Virus record (IMG/VR): IMGVR_UViG_3300045971_000674 | Coordinates: 1 to 64,000 of that record | DNA: 64,000 nucleotides | DNA from: a virus | Reading direction: 5' to 3' (one strand) | Shown here: positions 42,301 through 50,918 of the stretch, piece by piece | How positions within the stretch are numbered: the first letter of the stretch is position 1 | Layout: every line of letters begins with the position of its first letter | Notes under the pieces: generated by a model | What the model was told of the DNA's origin: nothing | Database searches by the model: none | What the model saw: only the letters and a program-made list of their open reading frames with translations | Program-made: the position numbers and the translations under genes

Positions 42301-43879
42301 AATTGCGATCGACACCCAGTTCATCGACATTGACACACACTCCAGCATCGCACTGGCTCGCACTTCACCAGAAGTAGCATTGCTTGATACATGGCTGCCG
42401 ACTTATCTGGTGAAGCGTGACACAGCCACTTCTGTTGCCGAGTTCCCAGATGCCACTGCCTACTTCGATGTTCGCAGTGCTGCAACTGGCCAGTTGATCG
42501 GTACCCTGAAGCCGCTCAACACCGTGCTGCAAGAACCAACTGTGCTGGAGTTCGACAGCGGCTTCTTCACCACCTATCTGCCGCTCAATGCCAAGGCGCA
42601 CTTGGTCACGTACGGCACAGGCCTTGATGACAACGTCTCTGTGAACATCACCGAGCGGATCGCCTTCCTCTTCAGTGGCGACGTACTGTTCGAGAACGCA
42701 ATGTTCAAGGACAGCATCAACGTCACGATCATCGACACCGAACAACTTGGTGCTACGTCGTTCTCGGCGATCAACGATCCTCTCCAAGGTAGCAACACTA
42801 TCCTGGTGCCGGCTGCTTTCAATCCGCTAACCAACATCCTGAACCCAGGCGATGGCGTCTTCACTCCTGGTTCTTGGCGCTTCCGTTTGACTCCATCGCA
42901 TGATGTGACCATCAACACGGCTGTTGCTGATGGCCCGTTCGGCGGCTTCATGGCTGGCTACGACAACTTGCCGTACGATGCCGAAGATGTTATCGGCATC
43001 GATTCTATCATGTCACAGTTGAGCGTAGATAATGCGGCACAACTCCAGTTGATGAACGCCGCTCTCATTGTTGCTGGCTTGATGAATGCTGACAATGAAG
43101 ACCCTCTGCGCCTTGCAATTACTCAGCCATACTATGCACAGATTCAAATCAATGCAGATACCGCTCACGCCCAAATCACCGCATTGGTGGAAGCAGCACA
43201 AGGTGCGTACGACACCGGGTATCCGCTTGTCGATCAGTTCTTCCGTGCGCAATATCTTGCCACCCTTGGCACACCAACTACGACCGAGGCAAGTGAACTC
43301 TCGGTTCTGACCAGCCAACTTCAGTCCTATCTCCAACCTGCAGGTCTTGCAGCCACCAGTCTCGCTCAGTTCTTGGGCGCACTGGACTCGGTAGGTTTCG
43401 CTACGGGTGGCACAGCACCAGGCTTCGGCTTCCCGATCGTTGGCCATGCCACTGACATCAGCCAGGGTGAAACAGAACCGGTCTCCCATGCATCGATGTC
43501 AGAAGCCTTCTCCGTGCAGGTTGCTGACACTGCTGGTACTATGGACAGCTTTGGTGGTGGCTTCGACAGCACTCCGCTTGATGCGTATGGCGAACGAACC
43601 GCCTTGCTTTTCAGCATGTCTCTCCCTCCAGTTCCAGCCGGTGCTATTCCGCCTACTTGGGCTGATTTCATCACTCCCCTAGAAGTAAGCGGTGTTGGGG
43701 CCCGCATCTTTGAAGTGTCCTTTGCCAACCCGCCAGTCAACATGCCGACCCCCACCTTCAAGATCTGGCGGCCGACTGATCCTGTACCTCTCACCGTCAA
43801 CATCGTTCAAGTGGTGTCTAACGGCCGGTTCCGTTTCAGCTTGCCCAACCTATCGGAAGTTAAAATCGTGGCAACCTGA
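39323..43879 (+). CDS. Very large virion structural protein (1518 aa), gp8-position
   Basis: 1518 residues, starting ATG 39323 inside the end of the preceding gene (ATGAGTAA). The N-terminal YVQSLVDYIADTKPYHSKLT is a segment seen in phage baseplate/structural proteins. The rest is beta-rich with repeated domain-like units (TVVLTATSPTTFSVTHTSDV; GVSDAALGISFTLPAASKAF-type), and a helical section near residue 1260 (QLQLMNAALIVAGLMNADNE). By gene order it occupies the T4 gp8 slot, but T4 gp8 is only 334 residues and I see no clear similarity. It probably forms a peripheral baseplate or fibre-attachment part. Confidence 0.55.
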   Translation: MSNPLNKSSQYVQSLVDYIADTKPYHSKLTEIVEEYQFAETMRVKITEITSMPIMQKAAWRYDFFSGGNSTYRTMLGKQVLSPDFLRTYTNNTADGAFKAFRDENTDMGLVPFVFNKKQFDGLGIADGRIELNGTDIIPYTDGHDFFHNYGSLEFQVKRINDINGLNPAWTETNLDGIIATATLNTTALESDLSRPQSAVNKLIEFFTGIQQHITSPVYARPSDANWVDAVAACASLLTTLSTETPPGSQVGTIPNPYTIDNTGYVLVGEYERILYGASKALPAIPAPPNYQGWIGNDTGGSYVDEVLANLLPPLLFNAHNDINLYESGVLWYDDVSIPSLQVRNIIANPAATVYDEWTIRCVSSTPSLWEVSTTQAGIVGGFESGSNFSSPGFSFESVALATPNVGETLVLTPRNKISIHQSANLERWNVIKTDPISYTRPVFTSTRYGHIQNLSGSVGTIDLLDDTLPSGTVVLTATSPTTFSVTHTSDVLSGSATVGIAYSDKVGFVIVAGSVQSFVAGDRFLIEIVNGPAKPVDFDLYYGYDLDSYDNALLEYDVPAGQALDFKYDSRFTDYDLTLMLLTTTQAAHDGRVFRLMAEPTGAVINTVAPPGEPPLDASLTLHRSTSFRLEYSDNGFQTKTVVANVPVGGTFSDAALGISFTLPAASKAFISASSADSVTGGDVFSWRISNPPPAITSLPVGLMGATVPRLVMYGGSYWRSAPADWTITFSASSTYTITGYYTTGALYGTLVPGYTTPITLADGATYRDDNLHFTVKPGRGLGSGDTFTLSTLRQHPSFMVHGSVTGWTPNAEYGKWYWNGSIGFKIHPSIIRIFATSDTKQFKKVNVYWQRDPVPTGHIQEVFVRPDTPALVYTFARTTGRTTAPITAGGWMVSRSDMGVVGFVAYNGTFKDEYIELAITDVHEDFHVHAIPDTLDFWNAQDTVVVRSNFTVLNPTASDFVSFVKTEMGTLRLSLNYQGVQSVPDIASLYPIAIDTQFIDIDTHSSIALARTSPEVALLDTWLPTYLVKRDTATSVAEFPDATAYFDVRSAATGQLIGTLKPLNTVLQEPTVLEFDSGFFTTYLPLNAKAHLVTYGTGLDDNVSVNITERIAFLFSGDVLFENAMFKDSINVTIIDTEQLGATSFSAINDPLQGSNTILVPAAFNPLTNILNPGDGVFTPGSWRFRLTPSHDVTINTAVADGPFGGFMAGYDNLPYDAEDVIGIDSIMSQLSVDNAAQLQLMNAALIVAGLMNADNEDPLRLAITQPYYAQIQINADTAHAQITALVEAAQGAYDTGYPLVDQFFRAQYLATLGTPTTTEASELSVLTSQLQSYLQPAGLAATSLAQFLGALDSVGFATGGTAPGFGFPIVGHATDISQGETEPVSHASMSEAFSVQVADTAGTMDSFGGGFDSTPLDAYGERTALLFSMSLPPVPAGAIPPTWADFITPLEVSGVGARIFEVSFANPPVNMPTPTFKIWRPTDPVPLTVNIVQVVSNGRFRFSLPNLSEVKIVAT

Positions 43880-43884
43880 TGCGG

Positions 43885-43892
43885 GATAAATA
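43885..43892 (+). promoter_or_regulatory. Late-promoter motif GATAAATA
   Basis: 28 bases before ATG 43921, just after the 1518-residue gene; AAGGA follows in the leader. Confidence 0.75.
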
Positions 43893-43920
43893 GTCTTCAC
43901 AGATCCTCAAGGAATTGAAC

Positions 43921-44559
43921 ATGCAAGAAACTCTCAAGACCGTCATCGCCGGTCATGTCAAGATTACTGATGCCAAGACAGGTGAGGTCCTTGTCGATCA
44001 TCACAACGCCATTCACCCGAAGAACATGGCTACAGCCATCGCTCGGGGTCTGTCGAATGCTCCCAACTTCCAGATCTACAAGATCAAGCTGGGCAACCAA
44101 GGCACGTACATCGACGGCACGCAACAGATCATCTTCCGTCCGCCTGTCACGACTGGCGACACCGCTGACCTGTACAACCCAACCTACGCCGAGATCGTTG
44201 ACGATGCCAACGTAGCAGTTGGTGTTGGCAACAGTGTGACGTTCACGAACATCCCTGCCTCGACGAACACTCGTGTGATCATCACTGCAGTCATCTCCTC
44301 GAACGAAGCCATCAACAACCCGACAGACACTGGCACAGCTGGCCAGATCTCTGGTTCTGGTGGTGGTCTTGGCAATGCTGGTGGCGATACTTTCTTCTTC
44401 GACGAGCTTGGTCTCTTCACGAAGGAAACATCAGGAGCTGATCCTCTCCTGAACGGTGTTGGCGAGCTGATGCTGTCACACCTGATCTTCTCTCCAATCG
44501 AGCACACTGGCAATCGCGAGTTGACCGTGGTCTATAGCTTAACCGTGAGCGTTTCTTAA
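43921..44559 (+). CDS. Virion/baseplate-associated structural protein, 212 aa
   Basis: ATG 43921 is used because AAGGA lies seven bases before it; a TTG two codons earlier would have no spacing. The protein begins MQETLKTVIAGHVKITDAKT, with a Gly-rich segment (GQISGSGGGLGNAGGDTFFFD) and a C-terminus FDELGLFTKE ... LMLSHLIFSPIEHTGNRELT, a pattern repeatedly seen in structural proteins of large phages. Late motif at 43885-43892. Likely a fibre or baseplate-attached protein; position in the virion is unknown. Confidence 0.6.
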   Translation: MQETLKTVIAGHVKITDAKTGEVLVDHHNAIHPKNMATAIARGLSNAPNFQIYKIKLGNQGTYIDGTQQIIFRPPVTTGDTADLYNPTYAEIVDDANVAVGVGNSVTFTNIPASTNTRVIITAVISSNEAINNPTDTGTAGQISGSGGGLGNAGGDTFFFDELGLFTKETSGADPLLNGVGELMLSHLIFSPIEHTGNRELTVVYSLTVSVS

Positions 44560-44568
44560 GGATCGTTG

Positions 44569-45303
44569 ATGTTCGCCGAGAACAAATACTCTCGGTGGTA
44601 TTTCTCGATCGTTAACAGTGCTCGTGCTTATCCACGAGAAGGGTATGTCGAGGAACACCACATTCATCCAACGAGCATGGGTGGTGTAGACACGCTTGAG
44701 AACACTGTCAATCTTTCTGCACGTGAACATTTCATTGTGCACTTGCTATTGCCGAAGATGGTCATTGACAAGAAGCACCTAATGCAGATGCGCAAAGCAA
44801 TTCGTTTCATGATGTGCGTACCTAAGAAGATGCAGGGTCTTCGGTGGATCCCGACTGGTAGAACATTCGAGATCGCCAAGAAGGAAGCAGCACTTGCCAA
44901 CAAAGGTAATAAAGATATTGCTGCAAAGATCAGCGCTTCACATAAAGGTAAGGTTCTGTCAGAAGAACACAAGCGCAAGATCAGCGAAGGCAATATGGGT
45001 CGTGGACGCGCATTGGCTTCAATCGAGGCGCAGCGGGGTCAACCAAAGTCGGAGCATGCGAAAGAAAAGATGCGCCTCGCATGGATTGAACGACGTAAGC
45101 GAATTGCAGCCGGTGAAGAAACTCGTAAGCCTATGTCTGAACAGGGACGAAAGAACATTTCAATGGGCAAACTTGGAAAGCCGGCAACAGAAGAACAAAA
45201 ACGCAAAAACGGTATTGCCCATACGAAGTTATGGCAGACCCCCGAACATCGCGCTAAAGTGGTGCAAGCCCAGCGCAATGCGCATATGAAGGGGCTTGCG
45301 TAA
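44569..45303 (+). CDS. HNH homing endonuclease with NUMOD3-type repeats
   Basis: 244 residues from ATG 44569, with TAAGGA just upstream. The HNH core is at residues ~28-60 (EEHHIHPTSMGG, then ENTVNLSAREHFIVH). Several basic helix repeats of NUMOD3 type follow (LSEEHKRKISEGNMG; KSEHAKEKMRLAW; MSEQGRKNISMGK; ATEEQKRKNG; TPEHRAKVVQ), which bind DNA. It sits between two fibre-region genes without its own late promoter and is richer in A/T and Lys codons than its neighbours, as expected of a mobile intruder. No split coding sequence is seen around it, so it is a free-standing element. Confidence 0.88.
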   Translation: MFAENKYSRWYFSIVNSARAYPREGYVEEHHIHPTSMGGVDTLENTVNLSAREHFIVHLLLPKMVIDKKHLMQMRKAIRFMMCVPKKMQGLRWIPTGRTFEIAKKEAALANKGNKDIAAKISASHKGKVLSEEHKRKISEGNMGRGRALASIEAQRGQPKSEHAKEKMRLAWIERRKRIAAGEETRKPMSEQGRKNISMGKLGKPATEEQKRKNGIAHTKLWQTPEHRAKVVQAQRNAHMKGLA

Positions 45304-47001
45304 ATGCGTCTTACCTTCCGTCAAGGTATCGTTAGGTTCCAAACAGACATCAATGGTCAGTCGATATTTCTCCAGAAATCGACACAAGATGCGCAGTTTG
45401 TAGACTTAAACGTTTCACCAGACCCCACGATCATTGCGTTCGCGCATCGTGGGGCCAACTACATCTACGAAGAGGCACGCGGGGTCAAGCGGGCTTGGGG
45501 CCCGTTCACCACCAACAAGACAGCGTATCTCTACTGGGACATCAACGTCCTGACAGGCGAGCTGACTCGTGGCTTCACCTACCTGCCGCCACTGAACTCA
45601 GGCGTAGAGCCGCACGAGCCGGCTGTTGATCAACACTGGTTCGACACTGAGAACACCCTGATGAAGGTGTGGAACGGTGCCAAGTGGATCGAGAAGATCC
45701 GTGTCTTCGCTGCTGCCTACTCGTCTTCCGCTGTCATCAAGGGCTACTCGCTCGGTTCCCAGGTCGGCATCAATGTCGACACTGAAGCCGGCAACATCGT
45801 CCTCGATTCCTACAACAAGCCGCTGCGCCAATCAGACGGCTCATTCGTTACGTCAACGACTGGCATGTCCGTCGTTGGTATCGCCACCAAGAAGATTCGA
45901 ATTGAGGGCGAGATACTCAATCTCTTGGCGACAGAGTACATCCCCAAATTCAACTGTGTTCAGGCCCGTTCGGGCCGTACGGCTATTATGGCGCGCAGCA
46001 ACAACCGCATGTCACGGGTCTCAGGCATTGCTGTTGAAGACATGTACCAGGGCGAGACGAGCATCATCATCTCTAGCGGTCTGCTTCGGAATGAGATGTG
46101 GAACTGGCCTGCAGCCTCAGTCAACCGCCCGCTGTTCTGCAATGCTGACGGTGAACTGACCTTGACCCCACCGAGCACTGGCGTTCTTCAGCAGGTTGGC
46201 AGTGTCTATGACACTGACTGCATCTACGTTCACATCTATCCGTCGATCACCCTCGACCACCCAGATGGTATCTACCAACCACCGCTGCCAGATCCAATCT
46301 CGTACCCTGTCGCCAACTTCACAGCTCAGCCACTGACACTCACTGGTAATGCACCGCTGTTGGTCAACTTCGTCGACCTCTCCACTGGCGGTCCGATCAC
46401 GAGCTACGAATGGGACTTCACAAACGACGGCTCTGTCGATGCAACGACCCAGAATCCGAGCTACACGTTCGCTTCTCCTGGCACATACTCGGTTCGTCTC
46501 AAGGTTCGCAACTTGGCTGGTGCCAATGAAGTCATCAAGACCCAGTACGTGGTTGTTGGTGAGCCGTTGGCTGAACCAGGCAAGACCAACCTCGACGTTC
46601 GGATCACTATCAATGGTCAAGAAGACAACGGTCATCTCGAGATTCCGCGTGGCGACAACTTCACAGTTCGCTGCCGCATCAGCAACATTGGTACGCAGAC
46701 CGCCCACACTGTCACTCGCGTCTTCATCGTGTTCGACGTAGACAACCAGCAAGTGACGCCGATGACGCCAATCCCAGCAGGGCTCAGCACCTCTCGTGGC
46801 ATTGGCTACAACCAGATCCTCTTCACTCCTGTGGCCTCCATGGTTCCAGGTGGTGTCGTTGATGTGCCAGCCTTCACGCTGCGCGCCCCAATTCTAGGCA
46901 GCCAGATCCGAATGGAAGCTGTCGTTCGCAGTGCCGACGGTGAGGTAGATGCTGACACCACGAACAACAACCGTGCTCTGACCGTGAGGCTCGTATCATG
47001 A
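45304..47001 (+). CDS. PKD-domain adhesion/fibre protein, 565 aa
   Basis: 565 residues, starting at ATG 45304 directly behind the HNH gene. N-terminal ~330 residues are of unknown beta type (WGPFTTNKTAYLYWDINVLTG; WFDTENTLMKVWNGAKWIEK, a short element common in fibre proteins). A PKD domain spans ~335-420 (PVANFTAQPLTLTGNAPLLV; SYEWDFTNDGSVD; YTFASPGTYSVRLKV). The C-terminal ~130 residues resemble a CARDB-like beta sandwich (LDVRITINGQEDNGH; TVRCRISNIGTQTAHTV). PKD and CARDB domains occur in surface and glycan-binding proteins. Probably a host- or surface-binding fibre component. It overlaps the next gene by ATGA. Confidence 0.7.
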   Translation: MRLTFRQGIVRFQTDINGQSIFLQKSTQDAQFVDLNVSPDPTIIAFAHRGANYIYEEARGVKRAWGPFTTNKTAYLYWDINVLTGELTRGFTYLPPLNSGVEPHEPAVDQHWFDTENTLMKVWNGAKWIEKIRVFAAAYSSSAVIKGYSLGSQVGINVDTEAGNIVLDSYNKPLRQSDGSFVTSTTGMSVVGIATKKIRIEGEILNLLATEYIPKFNCVQARSGRTAIMARSNNRMSRVSGIAVEDMYQGETSIIISSGLLRNEMWNWPAASVNRPLFCNADGELTLTPPSTGVLQQVGSVYDTDCIYVHIYPSITLDHPDGIYQPPLPDPISYPVANFTAQPLTLTGNAPLLVNFVDLSTGGPITSYEWDFTNDGSVDATTQNPSYTFASPGTYSVRLKVRNLAGANEVIKTQYVVVGEPLAEPGKTNLDVRITINGQEDNGHLEIPRGDNFTVRCRISNIGTQTAHTVTRVFIVFDVDNQQVTPMTPIPAGLSTSRGIGYNQILFTPVASMVPGGVVDVPAFTLRAPILGSQIRMEAVVRSADGEVDADTTNNNRALTVRLVS

Positions 47002-47690
47002 GCACCAAGCGCATCTTCCGTCCTGCGTATGTAATCGATGAGCTGGGTGAACTGGGTCGGACACCAGACGGTGCCATCTCCAACATCGGCGGTACCGACA
47101 GCCCGACCTTTACCGTTGGTGGATTCCCAGTCGTCGTCGACACTGGCGTCGGCCCAAGCAATGCAAACCTGCAAAGCGTCTATGATCTGTCTGTCACAGG
47201 AAACACCAACCTGTCGACTGGCAAGAACTGGTCGATCAATGCCCTGAACGGCAACAAGCTGATCGTTGATGCTGCCACTGGCAATGTCACGATCAACGGG
47301 CTGATCAACGGTGTCAACCTCGGTCTTCTCAATGCCCACGTCGATGGTGCAGTTACTCCTGCCAAGCACACTGCTTCACAGGTTTCAGCTGACACATCAA
47401 CGATGGTCAACATTGTTGGCGCATCAGTTCAGCAGGCCCTTGAATCGATTGACGGTCAACTTGGTGTTTTGGCAGTTGGCAACGCTGCTGGCTACGAATA
47501 CATCAAGGCGATTCCAGCTACTGTTTGGACAATCGTCCATAGCAACAACACCAAACGAGTTCAAGTCCAGATCTGGGACGAAAGCGACAATATGGTCTTC
47601 GCAGACACTGTCAGTATCGTCGATTCCAACACTGTCCGTGTCGTTTTCAGTACTGCCCAGGCGGGCCGGGCAATCTTGATGCTTTTCTGA
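46998..47690 (+). CDS. Tail fibre protein with C-terminal W-x-I-x-H module, 230 aa
   Basis: The protein begins MSTKRIFRPAYVIDELGELG, has Asn/Thr/Gly-rich beta repeats (LSVTGNTNLSTGKNWSINAL; GNVTINGLINGVN) typical of fibre shafts, then from ~174 the module VWTIVHSNNTKRVQVQIWDE ending AQAGRAILMLF. That module is shared with the proteins at 8938, 47997, 50919, 51528 and 51757. Coupled to the PKD protein by ATGA. Likely a trimeric fibre segment or tip. Confidence 0.7.
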   Translation: MSTKRIFRPAYVIDELGELGRTPDGAISNIGGTDSPTFTVGGFPVVVDTGVGPSNANLQSVYDLSVTGNTNLSTGKNWSINALNGNKLIVDAATGNVTINGLINGVNLGLLNAHVDGAVTPAKHTASQVSADTSTMVNIVGASVQQALESIDGQLGVLAVGNAAGYEYIKAIPATVWTIVHSNNTKRVQVQIWDESDNMVFADTVSIVDSNTVRVVFSTAQAGRAILMLF

Positions 47691-47708
47691 TCCTTTTCTG
47701 AAGCCATC

Positions 47709-47716
47709 AATAAATA
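47709..47716 (+). promoter_or_regulatory. Late-promoter motif AATAAATA
   Basis: 27 bases before ATG 47744, between the 230-residue fibre gene and the DUF5659-like gene. Confidence 0.7.
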
Positions 47717-47743
47717 CGGTGGTAAGAGAAAAGATCAAGCCAT

Positions 47744-47971
47744 ATGACACGAAACCTTGAAACAAGCGATATCGTCCTTGCGGCAACGCTTAAGGTCCAG
47801 GGTCAGAAACTTGACAGGATCGAAAAGCAGGGCAATCGCGGGATTTTCTGCTTCGTCGATGTAGATGAAACCTTGCTGAACGAGTTTGATCTCGGCCATG
47901 CATTGGTGGAACCGGTTTCCCTAAATAACGCCATCAAGGCACTGACCACCGCGACTCGTCGCATCAGCTAA
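47744..47971 (+). CDS. Small DUF5659-like protein, 75 aa
   Basis: 75 residues with the layout of the DUF5659 family: TSDIVLAATLKVQGQKLDRI, RGIFCFVDVDETLLNEFDLG, then VEPVSLNNAIKALTTATRR. Family function is not established; members are small and frequent in phages and bacteria. It is preceded by late motif AATAAATA (47709-47716) and followed by the large fibre gene 25 bases later, so it is expressed with fibre proteins. No SD of normal strength is visible before the ATG. Confidence 0.55.
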   Translation: MTRNLETSDIVLAATLKVQGQKLDRIEKQGNRGIFCFVDVDETLLNEFDLGHALVEPVSLNNAIKALTTATRRIS

Positions 47972-47996
47972 TCAACCGTCCTAGGAGACACTCACT

Positions 47997-50807
47997 ATGA
48001 AGATCAATGGCTCACTGGTATTTGACGCATCGTCTGCATCAGAAATCCAAAACCTGCGCGTCGAAAAGTTCTCGTCCACGCCGTCGCACAACCAGGGTTC
48101 TGACCAGGGCCGTGCGATTTTCAACACGACCGAAAACGTCCTGTACTACGGTTCGGCAACTGCTTGGGTGCCTATCGCTACTGGCGGCAACGCTGCAAAC
48201 CTGCAGACCGAAGTCAATGCAATCGAAACATCGATTGGCGCCGTCGTCAACAGCGCCGGTGTGTTCGTACCGGGTCAAGTGACCCTGGCAACTGGCCCTT
48301 CAGCCGCCACTTCGATTACCGGCATTCTGCAAGAAATCGCTACCTACGCTACAGGCAAGGACCAGCTGGCTGAGCTCAGCGACGTTGCAATGACTTCACC
48401 AGGCACTGGTGACTTCCTGCGTTACAACGGTACCAAGTGGACTGATGCTGTCATCGACTTCGTCGCTGACCTTGGTCTCACAGTCACCCCAGCTGAACTG
48501 AACGAACTTCACACTGCCGGCGCCGTTCTTGCCGATTTCGTGAAGCTGCACGCTGTCACAGCTTCTGCTGCTGATCTGAACCTGCTGACTGCCGCTGAAG
48601 CCGGTACTGCTCTGACACCATTCGCTGGTGCTGCCATCACATCGACGAACCTGAGCCACCTGTCTGGTTCGACCTCGAACATTCAGACCCAACTGAACAA
48701 CAAGCAGCCGCTTGACGCTACGTTGACAGCTCTTGCTGGCATCGATGCGCTGACTGGCATTCTGGTTGAGACTGGCACGAACACGTTCGTTGCTCGCTCA
48801 CTCGTGGAGCCTGCTGCTGGTGTCACGATCGCTGACCCAGCAGGCATTCTCGGCAACCCAACGTTCGCTCTTGCAAACGACCTGGCTGCCCTCGAAGGTC
48901 TGGCTGCCACCGGTATCGCTGTTCGCACTGGTGTTGATGCTTGGACACAAGTTGCAATCACACAATCCGCTGGCCGCACTGTGGTCACGAACGGTGACGG
49001 CGTTGCCGGTGCACCAACAATCGACCTTGCAACTGTCGCAAACTCTGGCACGGGCACGTTCCTGAAGCTGGCTACTGACACATACGGCCGCGTTACTGGT
49101 ACTGCAGCTGTTCTGACCGCTGACATCACCGGTCTCGTAGACGCCACATACGTGAATGTTACCGGCGACACGATGGCAACTGCAGCTAACCTCACGTTCG
49201 TTGGTGGTGGTGAAGTTCTTGGTCTGCCAAGCACCCCATCAGTTGACTCTGCCGCCGCTTCGAAGGCTTACGTTGACTCTGTCGCTGCTGGCCTGTCATG
49301 GAAGCAATCAGTTCGCGTCGCTTCAATTGCTGACGTCACGGTCGCATCGGCTCCTGCAGCAATCGACGGCATCACGCTCGTCTCTGGCGACCGCGTTCTG
49401 TTGAAGAGCCAGACTGCTGGCGCCGAAAACGGTATCTACGTGTTCAATGGCACTGGTGCAGCAATGACCCGTGCAGTTGACATGAATACTGCAGTTGAAT
49501 TCTCTGGTGCTACCGTGTTCGTTGCAGAGGGCGCAACGTTCGCTGACTCTGGTTGGACACAGACTGCCGAAGTCGTGACTGTTGGCACTACCGCAGTTTC
49601 CTTTACGCAGTTCTCTGGTTCCTCGACTTACACTTGGGGCGTCGGTCTTGCTCTTACTGGCAACACCGTCAACGTCAACCTCGGTGCTGGTATTGCTCAG
49701 CTCCCATCGGACGAAGTTGGTATCGACCTGTTCAACACGACCACCGGCGCCGTCATTCTGACGGACGACGGCTCCACTCGTGCTGCTTCTCCAGCCTCGA
49801 ACTCGAAGCTTCACCTTCTGCTTGATACGACTGCTACTGGTGGTCTTGATCAAGGCACCCTCGGTCTGTTCATCAAGGCTGCTGGTGTCACGAACGCTCA
49901 ACTCGCAAACAGCACGATCACTCTCGATGCTGACGACGTTGGCTCTGCCACTGTCGCCCTTGGCGCTACCCTGAAGGTCTTCGGTGACACTGCTTCTGGC
50001 GTGTCTACCTCGATCAACGCTGGTGGTTTCAAGGTTGTTGTTGGTGATGCCGCTTACGCTCAGAAGGGTGTTGCTCAATTCACAACCGGCACATTCGCAG
50101 TGACCGCTGGTGTTGTTGATGTGGCTGCCGCTGGTATCACAAACGTGATGCTGGCAAACAGCACGATCAACTTTGCTGGTGCTACTGGCGCTGATACTGT
50201 TGCTCTCGGTGAAACGTTCACGTTCACGGACGGCGGTTCGCACGCTGTTGCTGGTCGTCTGGTGGACACGACTGTTGCTGCCAATGCAGTGACTGTCAAG
50301 GTCCGCGAAGCAACTGCTTCACTGCTTGGCGTGGCTTCCTTCGATGCCAACATGTTCACGGTCACCGCTGGTGCCGTAACGCTGACAGCAACGCTTGACG
50401 ATCTGACCAACGTTGCTGGCGCTGACGCTGCTGGTAACGGTGACCTGCTCACGAAGACTGCAACCGACTGGGTGCCAGTTACTCGCACCGCATTCTTGGG
50501 TGCAATGACCCTTGGCGATCTGGGCGATGTCGGCACTGCACCAGCAACGACTCCTGGCCAAGTGCTGGTTGCCGACGGTGCTGCTTGGCAAGCCAAGTCA
50601 GCTTACTACCTGCACTCGCAAGCTGTGGCAGCTTCAACATGGACAGTGACCCACAACCTGGGCCAACAGTTCTGCAACGTGACAGTTCTTGATGACACGA
50701 ACAACGTGGTCATTCCACAGTCAATCGTCATGGGTAGCACGACCGGTCTCGTTGTGACCTTCAACACTGCTGTCGCCGGCAAGGTTGTTGTGATGGGCAT
50801 TGCCTAA
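47997..50807 (+). CDS. Large tail fibre protein, 936 aa
   Basis: 936 residues with AGGAGA before the ATG. It is Ala/Thr/Gly/Asp-rich, with repeated beta segments of fibre shafts (VTPAELNELHTAGAVLADFV; LDATLTALAGIDALTGILVE; YVNVTGDTMATAANLTF). A GDRVLLKSQT...NGIYVF module is near residue 463, a coiled stretch AASKAYVDSVAAGLSW precedes it, and the C-terminal module STWTVTHNLGQQFCNVTVLD ends the protein. The combination is that of a trimeric long fibre. Its transcript ends at the strong UUCG terminator 50831-50857. Host receptor cannot be told. Confidence 0.85.
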   Translation: MKINGSLVFDASSASEIQNLRVEKFSSTPSHNQGSDQGRAIFNTTENVLYYGSATAWVPIATGGNAANLQTEVNAIETSIGAVVNSAGVFVPGQVTLATGPSAATSITGILQEIATYATGKDQLAELSDVAMTSPGTGDFLRYNGTKWTDAVIDFVADLGLTVTPAELNELHTAGAVLADFVKLHAVTASAADLNLLTAAEAGTALTPFAGAAITSTNLSHLSGSTSNIQTQLNNKQPLDATLTALAGIDALTGILVETGTNTFVARSLVEPAAGVTIADPAGILGNPTFALANDLAALEGLAATGIAVRTGVDAWTQVAITQSAGRTVVTNGDGVAGAPTIDLATVANSGTGTFLKLATDTYGRVTGTAAVLTADITGLVDATYVNVTGDTMATAANLTFVGGGEVLGLPSTPSVDSAAASKAYVDSVAAGLSWKQSVRVASIADVTVASAPAAIDGITLVSGDRVLLKSQTAGAENGIYVFNGTGAAMTRAVDMNTAVEFSGATVFVAEGATFADSGWTQTAEVVTVGTTAVSFTQFSGSSTYTWGVGLALTGNTVNVNLGAGIAQLPSDEVGIDLFNTTTGAVILTDDGSTRAASPASNSKLHLLLDTTATGGLDQGTLGLFIKAAGVTNAQLANSTITLDADDVGSATVALGATLKVFGDTASGVSTSINAGGFKVVVGDAAYAQKGVAQFTTGTFAVTAGVVDVAAAGITNVMLANSTINFAGATGADTVALGETFTFTDGGSHAVAGRLVDTTVAANAVTVKVREATASLLGVASFDANMFTVTAGAVTLTATLDDLTNVAGADAAGNGDLLTKTATDWVPVTRTAFLGAMTLGDLGDVGTAPATTPGQVLVADGAAWQAKSAYYLHSQAVAASTWTVTHNLGQQFCNVTVLDDTNNVVIPQSIVMGSTTGLVVTFNTAVAGKVVVMGIA

Positions 50808-50830
50808 GCTCTACTGAGCATCTCCTGACA

Positions 50831-50857
50831 AGGGCAGCTTCGGCTGCCCTTTCTTCT
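50831..50857 (+). terminator. Rho-independent terminator with UUCG tetraloop
   Basis: AGGGCAGC (50831-50838), loop TTCG, GCTGCCCT (50843-50850), followed by TTCTTCT. The eight-base perfect stem with the stable UUCG loop lies 23 bases after the fibre gene stop and before the next late motif at 50877. Confidence 0.9.
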
Positions 50858-50876
50858 GCCTGGGCCTAGCACTCAC

Positions 50877-50884
50877 CATAAATA
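50877..50884 (+). promoter_or_regulatory. Late-promoter motif CATAAATA
   Basis: 34 bases before ATG 50919 and 20 bases after the terminator 50831-50857. Confidence 0.75.
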
Positions 50885-50918
50885 CCAGGATCCAACACCT
50901 AACCTCAAGGACACCTCC

